From NCBI GenBank assembly GCA_030248225.1, contig JASANE010024780.1:46324-110323 (forward strand): a DNA stretch of 64,000 nt, in the 5' to 3' direction. How positions within the stretch are numbered: the stretch's first letter is position 1; the number at the start of each line of letters is the position of its first letter. The notes below the pieces were generated by a model. It was not told the origin of the DNA and did not search any database. It saw nothing but the letters and a program-made list of their open reading frames with translations. Origin of the DNA: Trileptium ribeirensis (lineage: Eukaryota > Nematoda > Enoplea > Enoplida > Thoracostomopsidae). Below, in pieces: positions 22,395 through 36,344 of the stretch. Made by a program: the position numbers and the translations under genes.

Positions 22395-25300
22395 ATTTTT
22401 TAAATGTAAATTCTACTGTTGTTTAAAACTGTCGTTTTAACCATTTTCGCTTCGATGTTAGTATAACCTTCTCTTCGCACTAAAAACATGGAATATTTTC
22501 TTTCTTCGTTCAATATTATAGAAATAATGAAACAAGTACTCACAACTTTCAAGAAAAGATATGGTTTTGGCGAAATTTGTCACTTATTTAGCCTCAGAGC
22601 ACAGCATACCTCTGGACGAACACAAGCAAATACTGTTGCCGCCACCTTGTTCAGCAATACCGAACAATTACTGCCACAATTAAAAATATAATGTCTATTA
22701 AAATATTAACGAAAAGCCATCAATCGGTTTCGTGAGCCATGTGTGACGCAGCTAAAGAAAGAATTTTTGTTCAGGTAATCGCTATGTGGTAAATGTTCGT
22801 TCGATCCATTTCAATTACTTTTACAATCTACTATTTTTTATGCATGTCATGTAGTTGTTTCCAATATTGTGTTGTTATAATATCTTTTAGATCCTAGATC
22901 CCAGTATTTTTATCAAGTCTACATTATTCTGCGTGCTTGACAGAGACCTTAATAAAGTTATCCTATATATAGCTTGAAGAAACGGACCATCAGTTTTAAG
23001 CCTGATAGTGATATCCTCAATCACGCGGTTCTGAACAAAGGCATGATTAGGAGTGGTAGTGATCGTAACTGATGTGATTTCACGCATGTTACCGCACGCG
23101 TCGCTTGACCTACAGAATTATTATTTGTGTTCTTAGTCAAAACTAGCGTTTATTCCTTGGTACATAGGAATATGTTTCTTTTTTCCGAGGCAGGACGATT
23201 AAATATGACGATATGGTAGGACCCGCTCGGTTATAATCGAGACTAGAAATTTTCTATTCTCGTTCGTAACCGAGAGGGTCGTACCTACAGCTTTGCCGCT
23301 AGATGTAGTGTAATTGTGTTTGTAAACAGCGAAATTCTGTAATACAGGACTTTTTAGACAGCCCAGCATGGTCTCAGGCATCGAACGAATGATGGTATTT
23401 ATGAAAGCCATTTACTTTTGTTACCTTCATAAATGGTAGAAATATATTTTAAGTTGAATTGTTTGCATTGCAGTGTTTAAATACATTATGATTTTAATTC
23501 TGCTTTGAATTCTTTAAACTTGCACTAGAATTTAAGTTACTCGACAAAGTTTGTTCATTTTATTACGTTTACTTGAATTAGAGGTAGCATTTCGCTTAAT
23601 CGTGGTTTGCTGAAAAATATGAAATGCATTTGAGCGCTTAAATATTAATAAACGTGTTATTTAATTTGATTGTATTGTTTTCTTTAATCGTATAGTGGAT
23701 AACCTTACACAAATCGTAACACAGTAAACTGTGAAACAGTTTGCTAACCGACATTGTAGCGCAGCTTTGGTTTTCATTGTCTCGCATTGTGATGTTTCTT
23801 AAAGCACGGAGCAACGGTTCCTAAATAGCGCAATGACCATCGTATTAGTAGCTTGTCCATTCGCCAAGGTGGTGAATTCTGAGTGATGAATATATAAGCA
23901 GCCTAACAGTCCTGGTTTAATCCGCGGCTGCATCGCAAGTTTGTTCAGCATTGTACGCAATATACCTAAACACATACACTTACGCAATACACCTGAACCT
24001 TCGTAGATACGTAGCGCCGCATTAAGCGGTCTAAACCGTGAGCATTATGCTTCGCTATGTTACAATCTTGCCATTTCTCTTTGGCGTTGTCATACCGCTT
24101 TTCCGCGAGAATTGAGATATTTAGCAGCGACAACGTGAATAGTTTGGATTTTTACGCCTACACGAAAAAGGTCACTTGCGAGGCACAAGACCTATGAAAA
24201 GCCAGCCGAGATGTTAGAGTTTTGTGCTATATTTACGTTACGTAATACAATATTTATAGATGCATTATAAATATGTGTGCTGCGATATATGTTGTATATA
24301 TACCTGTAATTTTCTGTATGATTTCAATGTTGTACATACATTTTCTTCACAAATACCGTCATATTGTCAAACTTACGACGAACATGAAAAATTCTTAATG
24401 TTAAATTTAATCTTTTATAACCGGAAATTACTACATATAATTATATATCACTAAAATTTGATGGATTTTATATATATACATAGCAATTAGGCTAAATTGC
24501 TATGAAACAGGTAAGACTTAATGATTACCGAGTAAGATTTTGAGTAAAACGCTAGGTGTAACATGATTTTATTGGTTATTAGACCAGAATGTTTCTTTGT
24601 CAGCAGTCTAAAATTTTGTCTCTTAACACGCGAGATTTTTGCTTATAAAACTCGTTCGCTAAACTGAGGAGATTATATCACCGCTTTAAAACTCACCTGT
24701 ACCGTTCTACGAAGCTCATATGAGTGGCTAAGACAGACAATTTGACTGATATAGCTGATTTTGACAATATTTGACTTGTTATATGAAATCTTACATTTTT
24801 TGTGAAAAAAACACCAATATTCTCAGTACCATCGGTGAAACGTAAAATTTGCCAAATATAGTTCTAATCTCTGAAGCCACTCATCAAGCTGATTCAAGCA
24901 CAACAAAAATTGATCATTATCCTCAATATTGGCAAATTGCAGGCAGGGTTGGGGGCAAGGGAGAAAACCCATAAATTGTTTGTATTGATTTGTGTTATTT
25001 TTTGCTAAGTGTTCTTGGCACAGCGCTGTATATATCGAATGGCTTCTGTATTAAAAATGTAGGATAAAATCACGTTGCATTAATCGAAAAGATTCTTTTT
25101 TTGTGAATTAAGCTCCCATATCTTGAGATCCTGAAGATTGATTTCAGCTTATCCATACATAATTGCTTACAAATATTGTGATTTTAACTCTTATTCGCGT
25201 CGAGGCATGTCTGTGTAACAGCGTACGTTGCGACGCGACGTGCTAAACTGAGTTTATCGCATGGCCTGCGTTTACAACTGCATTGCTGTTCTACCGCTTT

Positions 25301-26640
25301 GTGAGGTTCCTTAAGGAACTTTGCAACAGTTTTCAATAGCGTGGTGCCTGATATGCAAGGCTCTCAGCAAAGCGATCTAGGCTCAGTCCGCCACCAAGTT
25401 AGAAGTATAAAAATCTGCAGAGTAGCCATAAGGAACATGCATTGCACTAAGTCATCCGACAAACAGATCTGCAGTAATCAAGCAAGCATCCAATCCAAGC
25501 ATACTACCAAAAAAGAATATTATAATCATGTTTTACCTAAGTCTTCGTAGCGACATTGAGCATCAGTTTGAATGATTATACGTTCGAAATTAACCGGCTG
25601 CTATCATTTTATACGTTGGTGTGCGTCGCAAGGCCTCGTGTGAATGATGTACCCACAGTCTTGGAATTTCGGGATTTTAGACGTGTATTATCTGCTTTCC
25701 AATGGATATTTACTGTTCGGTTTGGTGGGCCATTAATAATTGTACGATTTGTTATTACCTGCTATGATGTGCAAACTTGCCGCAAAGGAAATTAAAGCTT
25801 GGAGTTCAGAATTACGTTCGAAATTCTTCAAATGTTGCTGCACAAGCAAAATTTTCGTTTGTCCAATTTGATTGTACGTCAGGACCGCACAGTGTTTGAA
25901 GTAAGGCGAGGTAGTTTTACTGCTCACGGAGAGAGAGGTTGTAATTTTGGGTACCATGTGGGGTTAATGCGTGAATCTAGCTGGGATTCGGTAACAGTAA
26001 AAGTTAAGTTTTTTTAATTTCGTACCTTGTTTATCTCACATATATTGCTAGTCAGAAACACTTCAATGTGAAAATTGGCTATTAATTTTGGAAAACACAT
26101 TGTTGTGTATTGTTATCCCAGCTCTGACTACCCGCGTTTGTAGCGCAGCTTTTGTAGCTACATAATATATACAGTATTAGCGCGGTACAAAATTTCTTGC
26201 ACCACTACCAACTGTAACCGCGAGTTCTCATTTTGAACCTTCCTTTATCGGTTTACGAAGGCGGTTTTGTGTGTATATATTATAAACTGTATCATATATA
26301 ATTAATCGCGTTTTATTGCACGAGTAAACGTTTATCTGCATTTGTTGATAACATTGAGACGCTATTTGCTTGCTGCCGATAAAAATATCACATTTAACGA
26401 CATATATGCGTACACGGGACTATGTAACACTCTGCTAAGCTTTATGAAAGATGATTGGAGGTTGTAAGATCTTTGTGTGTTTATCGCTGTGTGCCAGTTC
26501 TAGCACACCAGAAACACTCTGGTGTCCAAGACACCGTATTATGGAAGCTGACAGTCTTCCAGTTTGAGTAGAACTGTCATATGGTGATGCTTTTAAGAAA
26601 TTATTTCCCAGCTGGGAAGATTTGAGCTATTATTTACATT
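22395..26640. other. Intergenic AT-rich region, no gene recognised
   Basis: Short open frames occur on both strands but none shows a domain, a signal peptide or a consistent splice pattern. Apart from the inverted repeat at 23215 I see nothing that can be named. Confidence 0.5.
23215..23285. repeat. 71-nt near-perfect inverted repeat with 1-nt centre
   Basis: The left arm (GGTAGGACCCGCTCGGTTA…) and the right arm (…TAACCGAGAGGGTCGTACC) are 35 nt each, with about 6 mismatches and one central base. It would fold as a long hairpin in RNA or a cruciform in DNA. It is isolated, with no target duplication noticed. Confidence 0.8.
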
Positions 26641-26654
26641 AGCCTTGTGTAGTC

Positions 26655-26765
26655 TCCCAACTTCCCTTTTTTCTCCACTTCCCATTTGCCAATTTCTCAT
26701 CTTCCTAACTTCATCTCTTCTCAATTTCCCATTTTCTCCACTTCCCATCTGCCAATTTTCTGACT
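26655..26765. repeat. Polypyrimidine tract with internal duplication
   Basis: A C/T-rich stretch in which TTTCTCCACTTCCCAT-TGCCAATT occurs twice about 60 bp apart, with similar CTTCCxAACTTC motifs around. This is low-complexity, slippage-prone sequence. Confidence 0.7.
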
Positions 26766-27139
26766 ATTAATTTTATATCTGTAACAGGACCGTTCCGGCC
26801 CGTTACTTGAGTTTTTGCAATATTTTTGTGTTAGGACCACTCAAATTAATTCCAAAATGGACAACATCACGAGGCATCAATTTTCTAACGGTGCCTCGAC
26901 GCACTCTTATAAGTCTTGCGGAAAGGAAATTTATATAGGGATGGTAGGTTGCATGGTGTCATGGTCATATTTGTGTCGTTACTTTGCTTTCTTAACATTT
27001 ATCGCTTGCTTATTTCTGCTCTTCATATGTGTGCAATAGCATGTTTAATTTATTTTGTTTCTGTTCATGCCGATGTGGATGCTTTTATTGGTTTCGTCCG
27101 CGAGATTTATGCTGAGAATTGCTTATTTTAAGTCTAGTA

Positions 27140-30100
27140 GAAACGCCGCTCGAGGAGAGCTAAATTTACGGTATTGCTGAAACAAGCTGGATATTGGGTC
27201 TTTTCGTAGTTTTGTACATTGGTCGAAACTCGACCAGTCGCCCCGTAAAAGTTCACGAATACGACCGTCCAGGAACAGGAGGCCATTAATCGTTTAAGCT
27301 AGACCATTGGCCGGATAGTCATGGTGACTAAAAAAATATATAATCTACCTTATAAAAATATAAAATCTATAATATCTAGATTATAAAATCTATAATCTAT
27401 CATAAAATTATAAAAAAATATAAAATCTTACGAAAATAACATAAAGCTACAAGCTTAAAACTAATGGAAAACTGGGGTACGGTAGTTTCGATTATTTGGA
27501 AATCACGGCTGATTTTCTCGTTTGATGTATCGTAGCCGTCCAATGGTTTAGATTTCGGGGAGGTGACCCGAGTACATTTCGAGAGGGAATTGATCTCTTC
27601 TGTTTACGAACCAGGCCGCCCTCGACGGAACCGACCATCTTGCCGAATACGCTATGTCACCGGATAACTGAAGAACGACATCGGGCCTAATTGTGCCACT
27701 TGGTCCACCCGAGAATAGCAGCTGAAACTTTCGTTTTTCATGTCATCGGTGTCTGAAGCCGCTTGATGATCACCATTGCGACTGTTCCGTATTCTTACCG
27801 TGGAGTCACCGACCGGAGTTCTATATATCATTAGGTAGCCTAAACATCGCAGAATCTTGGCTATGAACGATAATAAATACATTCTCGAAGACTAATATAT
27901 AAACATGCAATGTTTGCACGGGACGACGTATTGAGCCTGATTGAAATTTCATTGAAATTGCGATTAAGAATATGAGAATTCCACTGTCGGGAAGACGACA
28001 ACAAAGAGCCAGACAGATGCTCGAGTAAACACAGTGCGTGGGAGCGTCGGTTTGCAATTTCATAGGATGAGCACTGTATCATCACATGGATTGATTATTT
28101 TACTCAACTGGTTTCGCAAATGATAGACATCCGTCTGCGAGCGTTTATTGATCTACAGATTAAAGCATTTGGCGGACAGATGGCGATGGCAATGATGATA
28201 TTGCAACTTTCCAAATGGGTTAAAGGGCAGTCCTATTATCGTCGGAGCTAGTGTGTTTCACGTTATCGTCTGAATTATTATAGTATTGTCGCAATGTGAC
28301 AGGACGACCAAACAGCTTATATAAATCGGATTAGATTGGTTGGGATGGGTTGAATGACCGACGTTCTTACTGTTTCCTCGGAGTATTTTGTTATTCAACT
28401 ATGTTACCTTTGCTCTAGATAGAAGTTCGTTGTCTTAAGACAAAGCGATCGTTTTGTTGGGAACCTCAACTTTGCTCTGCATTCGTAAGTGCGGAAGATT
28501 CTTTTGTTTTGGCCGCCTCCTTTGGACTGATTTTGATTTTGGCCAAGAATTTTGAAACCGATGTAAATTGCATTCTGGTTCCCCGTGGTCTTAGGTAGGA
28601 CTTAAACTTATTCTTTCGGGATGCAATAGATCCGCATCTTTACATGACATAGTGACCTGAGTTAGGCGTGCAGCATTTTTTCCTGAGACGATCACGGTTA
28701 AAAGTTTCTAGCACGGTCAAATGACTGGTAATCCTTTTGGTTTCTTTGTTCACTGGTTTGTTTTCAAAGTTAGCAGCTTAGTGAAAGGTTCGGCGCCCAT
28801 GCTGCGTTTGGGTTCGAACAAACGTATCATTAGAGAGCGAGGACCTGGGCCGCTGTTGGCCCCGCTATGTCCCCTGGGTAGGTAGTCAAAGTTACCACTA
28901 ATATGGATTTACTTGGAGCTTAGTAAATTTGGGAAACTAGGCCCGGCATGTCTGCCGAAGATCGGCCCCTGGCCAGGGTTGATAATGCAGAAACAAACTC
29001 TAAGGATAGAACTACTTGAGCCTTGGGGATCTTGCTTTGCTTCTATTTATTTGTTCATGCTTTGTGTTTGGTTTATTGTTTTTCACTCGTTTATATTATT
29101 CTTAGTAGTTTTCATATGATAAGGTATACATGGGTATAGGTGATAGTACAAAGTTATAAAGGCTCGAATAGCCGTATCTGCCCCTGTAGCGTAGTGACCA
29201 CACACTCGAAAGCCCTCTCCAGAGCCTACTTCCTAAAAGAAATGCTCTAATGATTAACCGTGCTGACCGATCGATAACAATCTTAACAAACCCCTTGCCC
29301 CTGATGATAAAAACGTAGGTTCATACAGTACTTAAAATTGTGGACTTATACATTGGTACATAAAATACTCGCGAACGTACCATGAAGCGTGAATCGTGCC
29401 TAGGACGTGTCTGGAAGACGCGAGTTCCAGCTGTTCCCCTGATATTGCTCTCTAAATAGGGAGCTTCTTCGCAAGACAATAACCCAAAGTCAAAATAGTC
29501 ACTCTTCCGTGTTTCAGGCAATCTTCGGGTACATGCTGTTTGGATACGGGTCGCTCTGCTTCCGTGGGACCAAGGGAACAGTTGAAACAAGATTCGAACA
29601 AGCTAAGGACAACACGGCGTCTTAGTTTTGAAATATTGAACAGCGAGAAGAGTGTATGTGCGACATGGTCCGTGAACCGGGAGTGTGCTGAAATAGCTAA
29701 CGTTTGTTCTAACTTTTGTCAACTGTGCATTTAAATTTCCAGGTTAATGCAAGTAGGAATTATTATCGCTTTACACCCGAATCATCGCGATCTTCCGGTC
29801 CAGGATTAGCAATACACTACTCTCATCCTGGATGTGCAGGATAATTAAAATAACTCTACTATACAGCAGAGTGCTCGCCACATCGCCGACCAACAATAGG
29901 ATTAGCATACCGCTATTCAGTGTCTTTTATTCAGCTACAGCAGTATTAAGTTTACTCCAGCTCTTGTAAATATTGACACATGGACATACACTTGAGCAGC
30001 GAGGTTTAGCCTCTCCTTGAAGTGAACCATTAGGATAGGGGTTAAGAGCAAACAAAATTTGGCTTGGACCAGGCTCAAAAAATAGGGCGTAGCGAGCACC

Positions 30101-32189
30101 CTCACCGATTTAAAATTACTTAAAACGGTTGATTAGAGATCGCCAAGACGGCATAAACTCGCGCCCTACTAAGAGTTGTCGTCGAAACATTAAATGGTGG
30201 GAAACCCCTCATTCAAGGAGAATTCGCGGATTTCTGTGGGGAGGGGCAGTCTAACCTTTACTTGGAATAGATACCTTCATAGTAGGTACATTTTCATGCT
30301 TCAGTCAAGCCAATTGTAGGGCTATTCGAACGTCATCTTAGGAACTAGGCTTGGAGGTAAACTAAAAGTTCCCGGCCTCTGTGATATTAGGCATTCATTG
30401 GTATCGCCCGTGCGATGGTAGAATGCAACTGAGTAGCTGATGCTGGCAGTGTAGAGCTACTAAATGGTGCTTTCATAGACAGATCGAAGTTCATGTATGT
30501 AGTGTGCCTTAACTTCTGGAGCGACCCACCCCGATTAAAATATCCGGTTATCGCTTCCCTGTAGCCGATATCGGTCATATCTCATACATGATTGGTCAGC
30601 CGCTGGAATAGCAACTGGTGAAATACTATATAGGACTCGTCCCTACAGCGGGACGGTTAGGAGACTTCTTTAGGAGCGACATGCGGAAACCATGGAGTTA
30701 AGGGAGCATGCCTGACTAATTTGCTGTTTGTAACCTTATTTTGAACTGTGCTGTGTTCCGTTTAATGTTCTCAATCATGAATCCATTTGTACCATGGCTA
30801 AATGATCATAGCCATGCATCGCTTTACATTATGTTTGGTTCAACGCCCATAACCATGTATTACCGTGTAACACATTTGATATCCTGTCGGTAGTCCAACA
30901 TTAATTTGTACTATGTTAGTTTCAACAAATTTGTACTATGCTTGTTTTAACACTTGTGTACTAAGATGTACCATGATGGAATCAGTAGCTTAAGAACATC
31001 GCTTTAGGTCCCCTTTCAGCCGCGCATGGTGCTCGTCGTGGACCTCCTTCCAACCGCCAACGCCCAGTATTATCATTTTCTCGGGAAGACTTTCCCCGTA
31101 CGTTTCCCTTGCATAGTGGTAATGCCGGGCGTTACCCAGAGAGAATTTCGAAGCACGCCAGAGCACATTACCCGACCTTTGAATCGGTTATTGCTAACTG
31201 TGGGTGGAACGGAGATGATAGTTTCTGGTCCTGTAATTTCCCGGATCATACTCGCTCGCGCCGCCATTTCTCCAATTGTCAGTTATAGTATTCAGTATTC
31301 AGAATGCTGTCAATCATATGCCGTTGCCCATAACTTGCATTGTCGCGTGTGCTTGCCCTGATGCCTTCGCTTCTTATGTTATACATAGACTAAAATAAAA
31401 TCTTGAAAATCATACATTGCGTCCGTGTCACTTATTATGGAAGCGGAATACGTCTGATACATTAGGTCCATGCGGGACTGGCCAACCCTCCGTGCCACGG
31501 CTTGTGGGTGAGAATACCCCAAGCCCTGACACGTACGGTTCGCCATTAATGTTGTCGTGAAAGAGCAATGGAATTATTGCGAGAGGAATCCACTAAGTCA
31601 TCACGAGGGATCACTCGTGCAAATGCCACACTCAAATTACGGTTATAATTTATTAGGCAAACACGCAACTTGAAGTAAATAAACACAACCAACAAACCAT
31701 TAGCTACAGCGACCGACGTTAAACTTTCATGGACTGTCGGAACCCTGTGGGGGCCACATAGGCTACAGCGAACCAACAAGGCTAGAAACATAACTTATAG
31801 ACGCCGATCCAAAATTTCTACTAAAATCAAACACACACTCGAATCTATCCTTTGATCAATGTCCAATAAAACAACTTCTGTGTAAGTATAGGATAGGGAA
31901 CATCGGTTCGACACCATGACCTGTGAGCAGGTGTCGGTGACAACCTCCCTGGGGGACCTCAGAAACCATACAAAATACTAGACACGCGCACAACCAATCA
32001 GGCGGGGTCCGAACACACCTCGTGAAACGCGCCTGCGACTTGCTAAGCTCCATAGCTTCTTGGGTCTGACCAAGAAAAGTGCCAAAATTGCAAAGCTCAG
32101 GGTCCACACTTGAGGTTATGATAGCCCGGGTCGTATGGGCATGGTGTTAGGATCTTGCACCATGCAAATGCGTACCGTTATTACATCGT
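27140..32189. other. GC-richer block, no intact gene; likely decayed element sequence
   Basis: From about 27140 the base composition becomes more GC-rich than the flanks, apart from an A/T simple stretch at 27330-27440. No open frame has a recognisable product. The block leads directly into the LTR-like sequence at 32190 and resembles in composition the gag/env element and the segment at 59570-62424. It is probably old retroelement sequence, but this is inference. Confidence 0.45.
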
Positions 32190-33564
32190 TGGGGGCCACG
32201 CCGTGAGTAAAATTGAAATAGTTATTTTTAGAGGCTTTCGGTGATCTCACGGGCGCTGGTTACTCCTGAAACAAATCCAAAATTTCCACACATGAGGATT
32301 ATTCAGGATCAACTTTGTCCTGTCACGGACCTCTCGCAACCAGAGTTTATTCCGGAATTTAATATGTATTTTAAACCTATTATGTATCTCGCGCGTTGGA
32401 ATCTTTGCATGCCTTGCCTAATTTTGTGCCCTTGTCCATGTAATATCGCTTGCGTCGCGCCGGATTTGGCATTGGCCAGGAACTTTCGTAACGGTTCGTG
32501 ACTCTGCTATGCGTGCTGCCCATGTACATTCTCGTTCGGCGGCCACTATTTTAGGAAATTGTCTGCTTACGTTGTGGTTTAACTAACTAATTAACTCGCT
32601 ATCTATTATCATTGCACATACTAAATCTTCGACTCACGTAATTCGGGAATTTACCTCGCGCCTAACAGTATAACGTCACCAGTGACCTACCTACCTCTGC
32701 CTGTTGTACTACGTCGGCGGCATTAACTCGTCAAACATTCGGAGGCTGCACGAGGTATCCGTATGTCCATTTAACGATTGACCTGATCAATTACTAACCG
32801 ACCGGAATTAGCTACTCATCGGGGACTGTTGGACTTGTACGTTCGCCGGTGTGTCTACTTGTTTATACTTTGGCAGTCGCCTCAATCGACTAACTGTTCT
32901 AACTTTCGGGATTGTGACTCAATTATCGTCAGCGACATATATTTCAACGAGTAGTGGGGTATCGCGAACTGTTTCACGGGAGCCATCTTACAACCACACG
33001 ATTTGCTAGCGCCTCGACGGATAGTTTGTTGTCTGCTAGACAGCCAGAGTGAAACCTGCTGTGCCGTTGCCTAGTGGACAATGTAATTCAGTATTGTTTT
33101 ATCCTATTCTGTTTTATTGTGCTGTTATTAACGTTCTTAGGTGTGCTGACTTGAGCTGTACGTTATTTTCGTTGCCATCGTATGAATGCTCGTCTTGCTT
33201 TTGCTTTTAGCATTGTTGCGTGCTAATTCAGCCGTTAACTGCCCTCTTTATAACTTAGTTGTTTTGTTATAAGGTGGTTCTTGCATTTGTCAGTTCTATT
33301 CTTATTTTGAACAGGAACGCTGAGTTAGCTTACTATCAGTAAGGGATTACACGTCGTTGTGTCAGCTAATTCTAATCGCCTGACGCTGACTTTTGGGTGG
33401 TTTTAGGTCTTCTTGCTAAGTGAAGCTCACGACACCGTTTCGAATATTCATTTGAGTGCCGTTTTGATACGAGTTCGCACCAAACTTTGCGTGGGAACCG
33501 AGCTTTGGTCTAGCATTTATTGTCAAGTCGCACGTAGATCATAACCGACTTTGACCTACTTACA
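32190..33564 (+). repeat. LTR-like sequence (~1.4 kb) of the gag/env element
   Basis: It starts TGGGGGCCACGCCGTGAG and ends near CTTACA, five bases before a TGG-initial primer-binding-like site. The same 18-base start occurs at 62425, also followed by GGACCTCTCGCA, and there too a TTGGCGCC site follows after about 1.4 kb. No matching right LTR was found downstream of the env remnant, so the assignment as 5' LTR rests on position, the second copy and the following gag. Confidence 0.5.
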
Positions 33565-33568
33565 TATT

Positions 33569-33580
33569 TGGCGACATTGT
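33569..33580 (+). promoter_or_regulatory. Putative primer-binding site
   Basis: TGGCGACATTGT begins with TGG, complementary to a tRNA CCA end, and lies between the LTR-like sequence and the gag ATG at 33583. TGGCGAC starts are known for some Ty3-type elements. The tRNA is not identified. Confidence 0.4.
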
Positions 33581-33582
33581 AA

Positions 33583-35282
33583 ATGGAATCTCGCACCAAT
33601 CACGACGGAGACTTGGAGAATAATGACTTCTTCGGTTTGACCGACGGACCAGTGGAGGACACCATACGCACTAGGCCCCGGCCGACCGCAGTCATCGGCG
33701 AACGACCGCTCACGCCTCCACCTCGGCACCCCGGATACTCGCGTTGCGGGGAATTGTCTGAATTGCCTGCTACGGATACGAACTCTGCTATCCTGCACCA
33801 TCTGGCTACCCAGCCCTCCGGCCCCCACGATCCCCTTGTGGGACACGCCAACTTTCGACGGGAAACCCGGAGGCCACGATTTCGAGGACTGGGTTCGCAT
33901 GTATAATCGTCTCGCCAACGCCAATGGTTGGGACGATCGCCGTAACTGTATTTCGTGCCAGCCCTCTTGCGTGGACCGGCGAGGGAGGCCATCGAAGGTC
34001 TGCCACCGGGTAAGTACCAGTGTTTTCAAGACTAGTCGTCAACCTGCGTTTCTTATTCTCGTCTTCTCGTCGTCCCGAGAAATCATTGTCAGGACTATGT
34101 ACCCGGCAACAGAGAGAGCACGAGCCAGTAGCAATGTATGGCTTAGAGTTACAGAAGTTGTATGATCGTGTCTTCCCTGACATGGAAGATGAGCAGAGGG
34201 ATACGATGCTATGTATGCTTTTGCAGAGGGGCTTACGACATAGTTGCGTAGGCAGGTCTTGAACCAAATTCATGACTACGAAACATTTCGCGACACTGTA
34301 GAAGTTGCCAAGCGGTATGAGGAAGCTAGCGCTGCCTGCCCGGAACCAGACGCACCTGTCGCTAGTAAGCCCCGCGCCAAAACTGTTAACACGCTACTCG
34401 AGGAAGGTGAGGAAGGCCTGATCACACAGCTTCAAACCATGTTGGAAGAACACCGTAAAGCGAACTCTAATAACAGCAACACCATTAGCCGATTATTGGA
34501 TGTGATCGATAAGCGGGTAGAGAACACGCATCAGCTAAACGCGCTCGCGCAGCCTTTTATGCCGGACGCGTCCATTGCTCTGCTCTACGCTTGCAACCGC
34601 CGCCTGTTACCTGCTATCGTTGCTGTCATGCGCGACTGCCCGTACCCCGCGCGTTACCCGCCATATACTAATCCCGCAACACGCAATTCTGAGCCAGTGT
34701 CATTCTATGTATCCAGGTCTAGGTCTATTCTATGTACGTCGAGGGCTAGGACAGTATGAGCCGAGAAACAACACGGGGGCTTATCCACGGAACGATAATT
34801 ACGCTGCAGGCCGAGGAGGTCCTGTGCCACAGTCTCGGCGACCAAGAACGGAACAGGGTAGGTGGAATAATTCAGGATGGAACAACCCACCCAACGGCGG
34901 AATACGCCAAACCGGTCCGAACCAACAGGGAACCCAATATGGCCGACCGCCACCCAGAGTTGCAAACAATAGTCGCGGGAACGGAGAGTATACAACGAAT
35001 CGACCAGCCGCTAATTACAATAATCGGCCGACACCTGCCTACGGGTACCAGCGAGCTCAAAACGAGCGACCTCAGCCTGACCGAGGCATGGGACCCCAAC
35101 AACAGCTTGGTCGATTCTATGCAGGCGAAGTCGGGAACAGGAATAACGGTGCTGTACCGCGCCGTCGATACCAACTGAGTTGTAATGCATCGCAGAATAA
35201 AGGGAATCGAGAAGCGAGCCCTGCTACAGCGCATAGGTTAGAAGTGTTAAGTCGCGAACTCGGTATGATCCAGGCAAGCTAG
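33583..35282 (+). pseudogene. Decayed Ty3/gypsy-type gag
   Basis: An ATG at 33583 opens a polar, Pro-rich start. A capsid segment follows in a second frame from 33836, with the motif PTFDGKPGGHDFEDWV typical of Ty3-type capsid proteins, and capsid-like helices continue in a third frame near 33950 and again at 34244-34560. From about 34740 the product is rich in Gly, Asn, Arg, Pro and Gln, like an RNA-binding nucleocapsid tail. At least three frame changes make this a pseudogene. It lies just after the LTR-like sequence and primer site, as expected for gag. No protease or reverse transcriptase follows. Confidence 0.75.
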
Positions 35283-35726
35283 GATATGGCGAACCGACCG
35301 GGCGTGTTAACGCTCTCGCGACCACAAACGAACCACAATACGATGACTACGGATATTTGATAAACCTGGACTACGATGTGGACACTTCTGAGATGATGGA
35401 AGGACTTGTCGAGAGGCACTTGAACGTGATCATGTGTTGATATGGCGCTTCATGCATGGAGTAGTGGGTCCGTTCGGCTAATCGACTTTCCTGAAGTTAT
35501 GAAGTTGGGTTCATTGAACGCAGACTACGAACTGTACCGAGACGGATTTACTGATACTGTATATAATAACGAAAATACAAAATACCAAAAACCGGGTTAC
35601 CTGGGAAAGGGATCGTATATGTCATGTGTGGACGCACCTGGCGTAGGTGTTGCTCCATTTGTTTATATTTTTGCGTGCTAGCGAAACCAACGTGAAAGTG
35701 AGGCGTGCGTACGGTTAACCAATCGC

Positions 35727-36344
35727 ATGAACTGGCCCCGCGTAGGCCCCATCTTGAACACACGAACGATCACTGCAGTAACGGATAGGGAAGGAAACGT
35801 CGAAATTTGTGAAGAAATGGAAGATGGTAGTGTTCAAAATTATAGTGTTAGTGATATTAAAGGAGATGTTGATCTTATCGCCGGTAGACCCCAGGGAATC
35901 ACCTCAGGTTGGAGTTCCGGAACTCCCACCTCTTTGGAGATGACCGAAGAGAAGTTGAGTGAGGATGATGTTAATATTGTTGAGCCATTGTTATTTTCTT
36001 TCTCTGAGACTGGCCATTCGAGAGTGTGTGTGGAGAGTGTTGATGTTGGTATCGATTATTCCGGCGTGGAAGCCGATGATTTTGATATGGCTCGGGAAAC
36101 CATGGATTTATTCGGGTCGCCGTATGAGGCGCCCACGGAGCTTTTGGAGGTAGGTGAACGACCAGGAATGATGGAGGCTAGGTTAGACAATGTAGAGGCC
36201 TCATCAGAGTCGCCTAGCCCTAGTTCCGTTTCAAATTATAGGACGTTTGATGTAGTATGTGGGTCGGGTTGCTGCGCGAACCGTCCTTTATGTGTGCGTG
36301 GGAATTGTGTGTGTTGTGAGTATGTTGATTTGCCTAAGCTATGA
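35727..36344 (+). CDS. Acidic ORF (205 aa) with Cys-rich C-terminus, unrecognised
   Basis: The longest open frame between gag and the BEL insertion. The product is strongly acidic (many Asp, Glu and Ser) and ends with a cluster of eight cysteines, including the motif CGSGCC, then C-x4-C, C-C, which could bind metal. I recognise no family. It lies in the same GC-rich block as gag and the env remnant and is probably part of that element. It has an ATG, but upstream frame breaks may have removed the true start, so it could be a fragment. Confidence 0.4.
   Translation: MNWPRVGPILNTRTITAVTDREGNVEICEEMEDGSVQNYSVSDIKGDVDLIAGRPQGITSGWSSGTPTSLEMTEEKLSEDDVNIVEPLLFSFSETGHSRVCVESVDVGIDYSGVEADDFDMARETMDLFGSPYEAPTELLEVGERPGMMEARLDNVEASSESPSPSSVSNYRTFDVVCGSGCCANRPLCVRGNCVCCEYVDLPKL

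Noticed and set aside
28800..28860. tRNA-like sequence around GGGTTCGAAC
   Set aside because: A B-box-like motif is present but no A box, acceptor stem or anticodon arm could be found.
33556..34273. Long minus-strand ORFs over gag
   Set aside because: Arg/Pro-rich antisense shadows of the GC-rich gag sequence.
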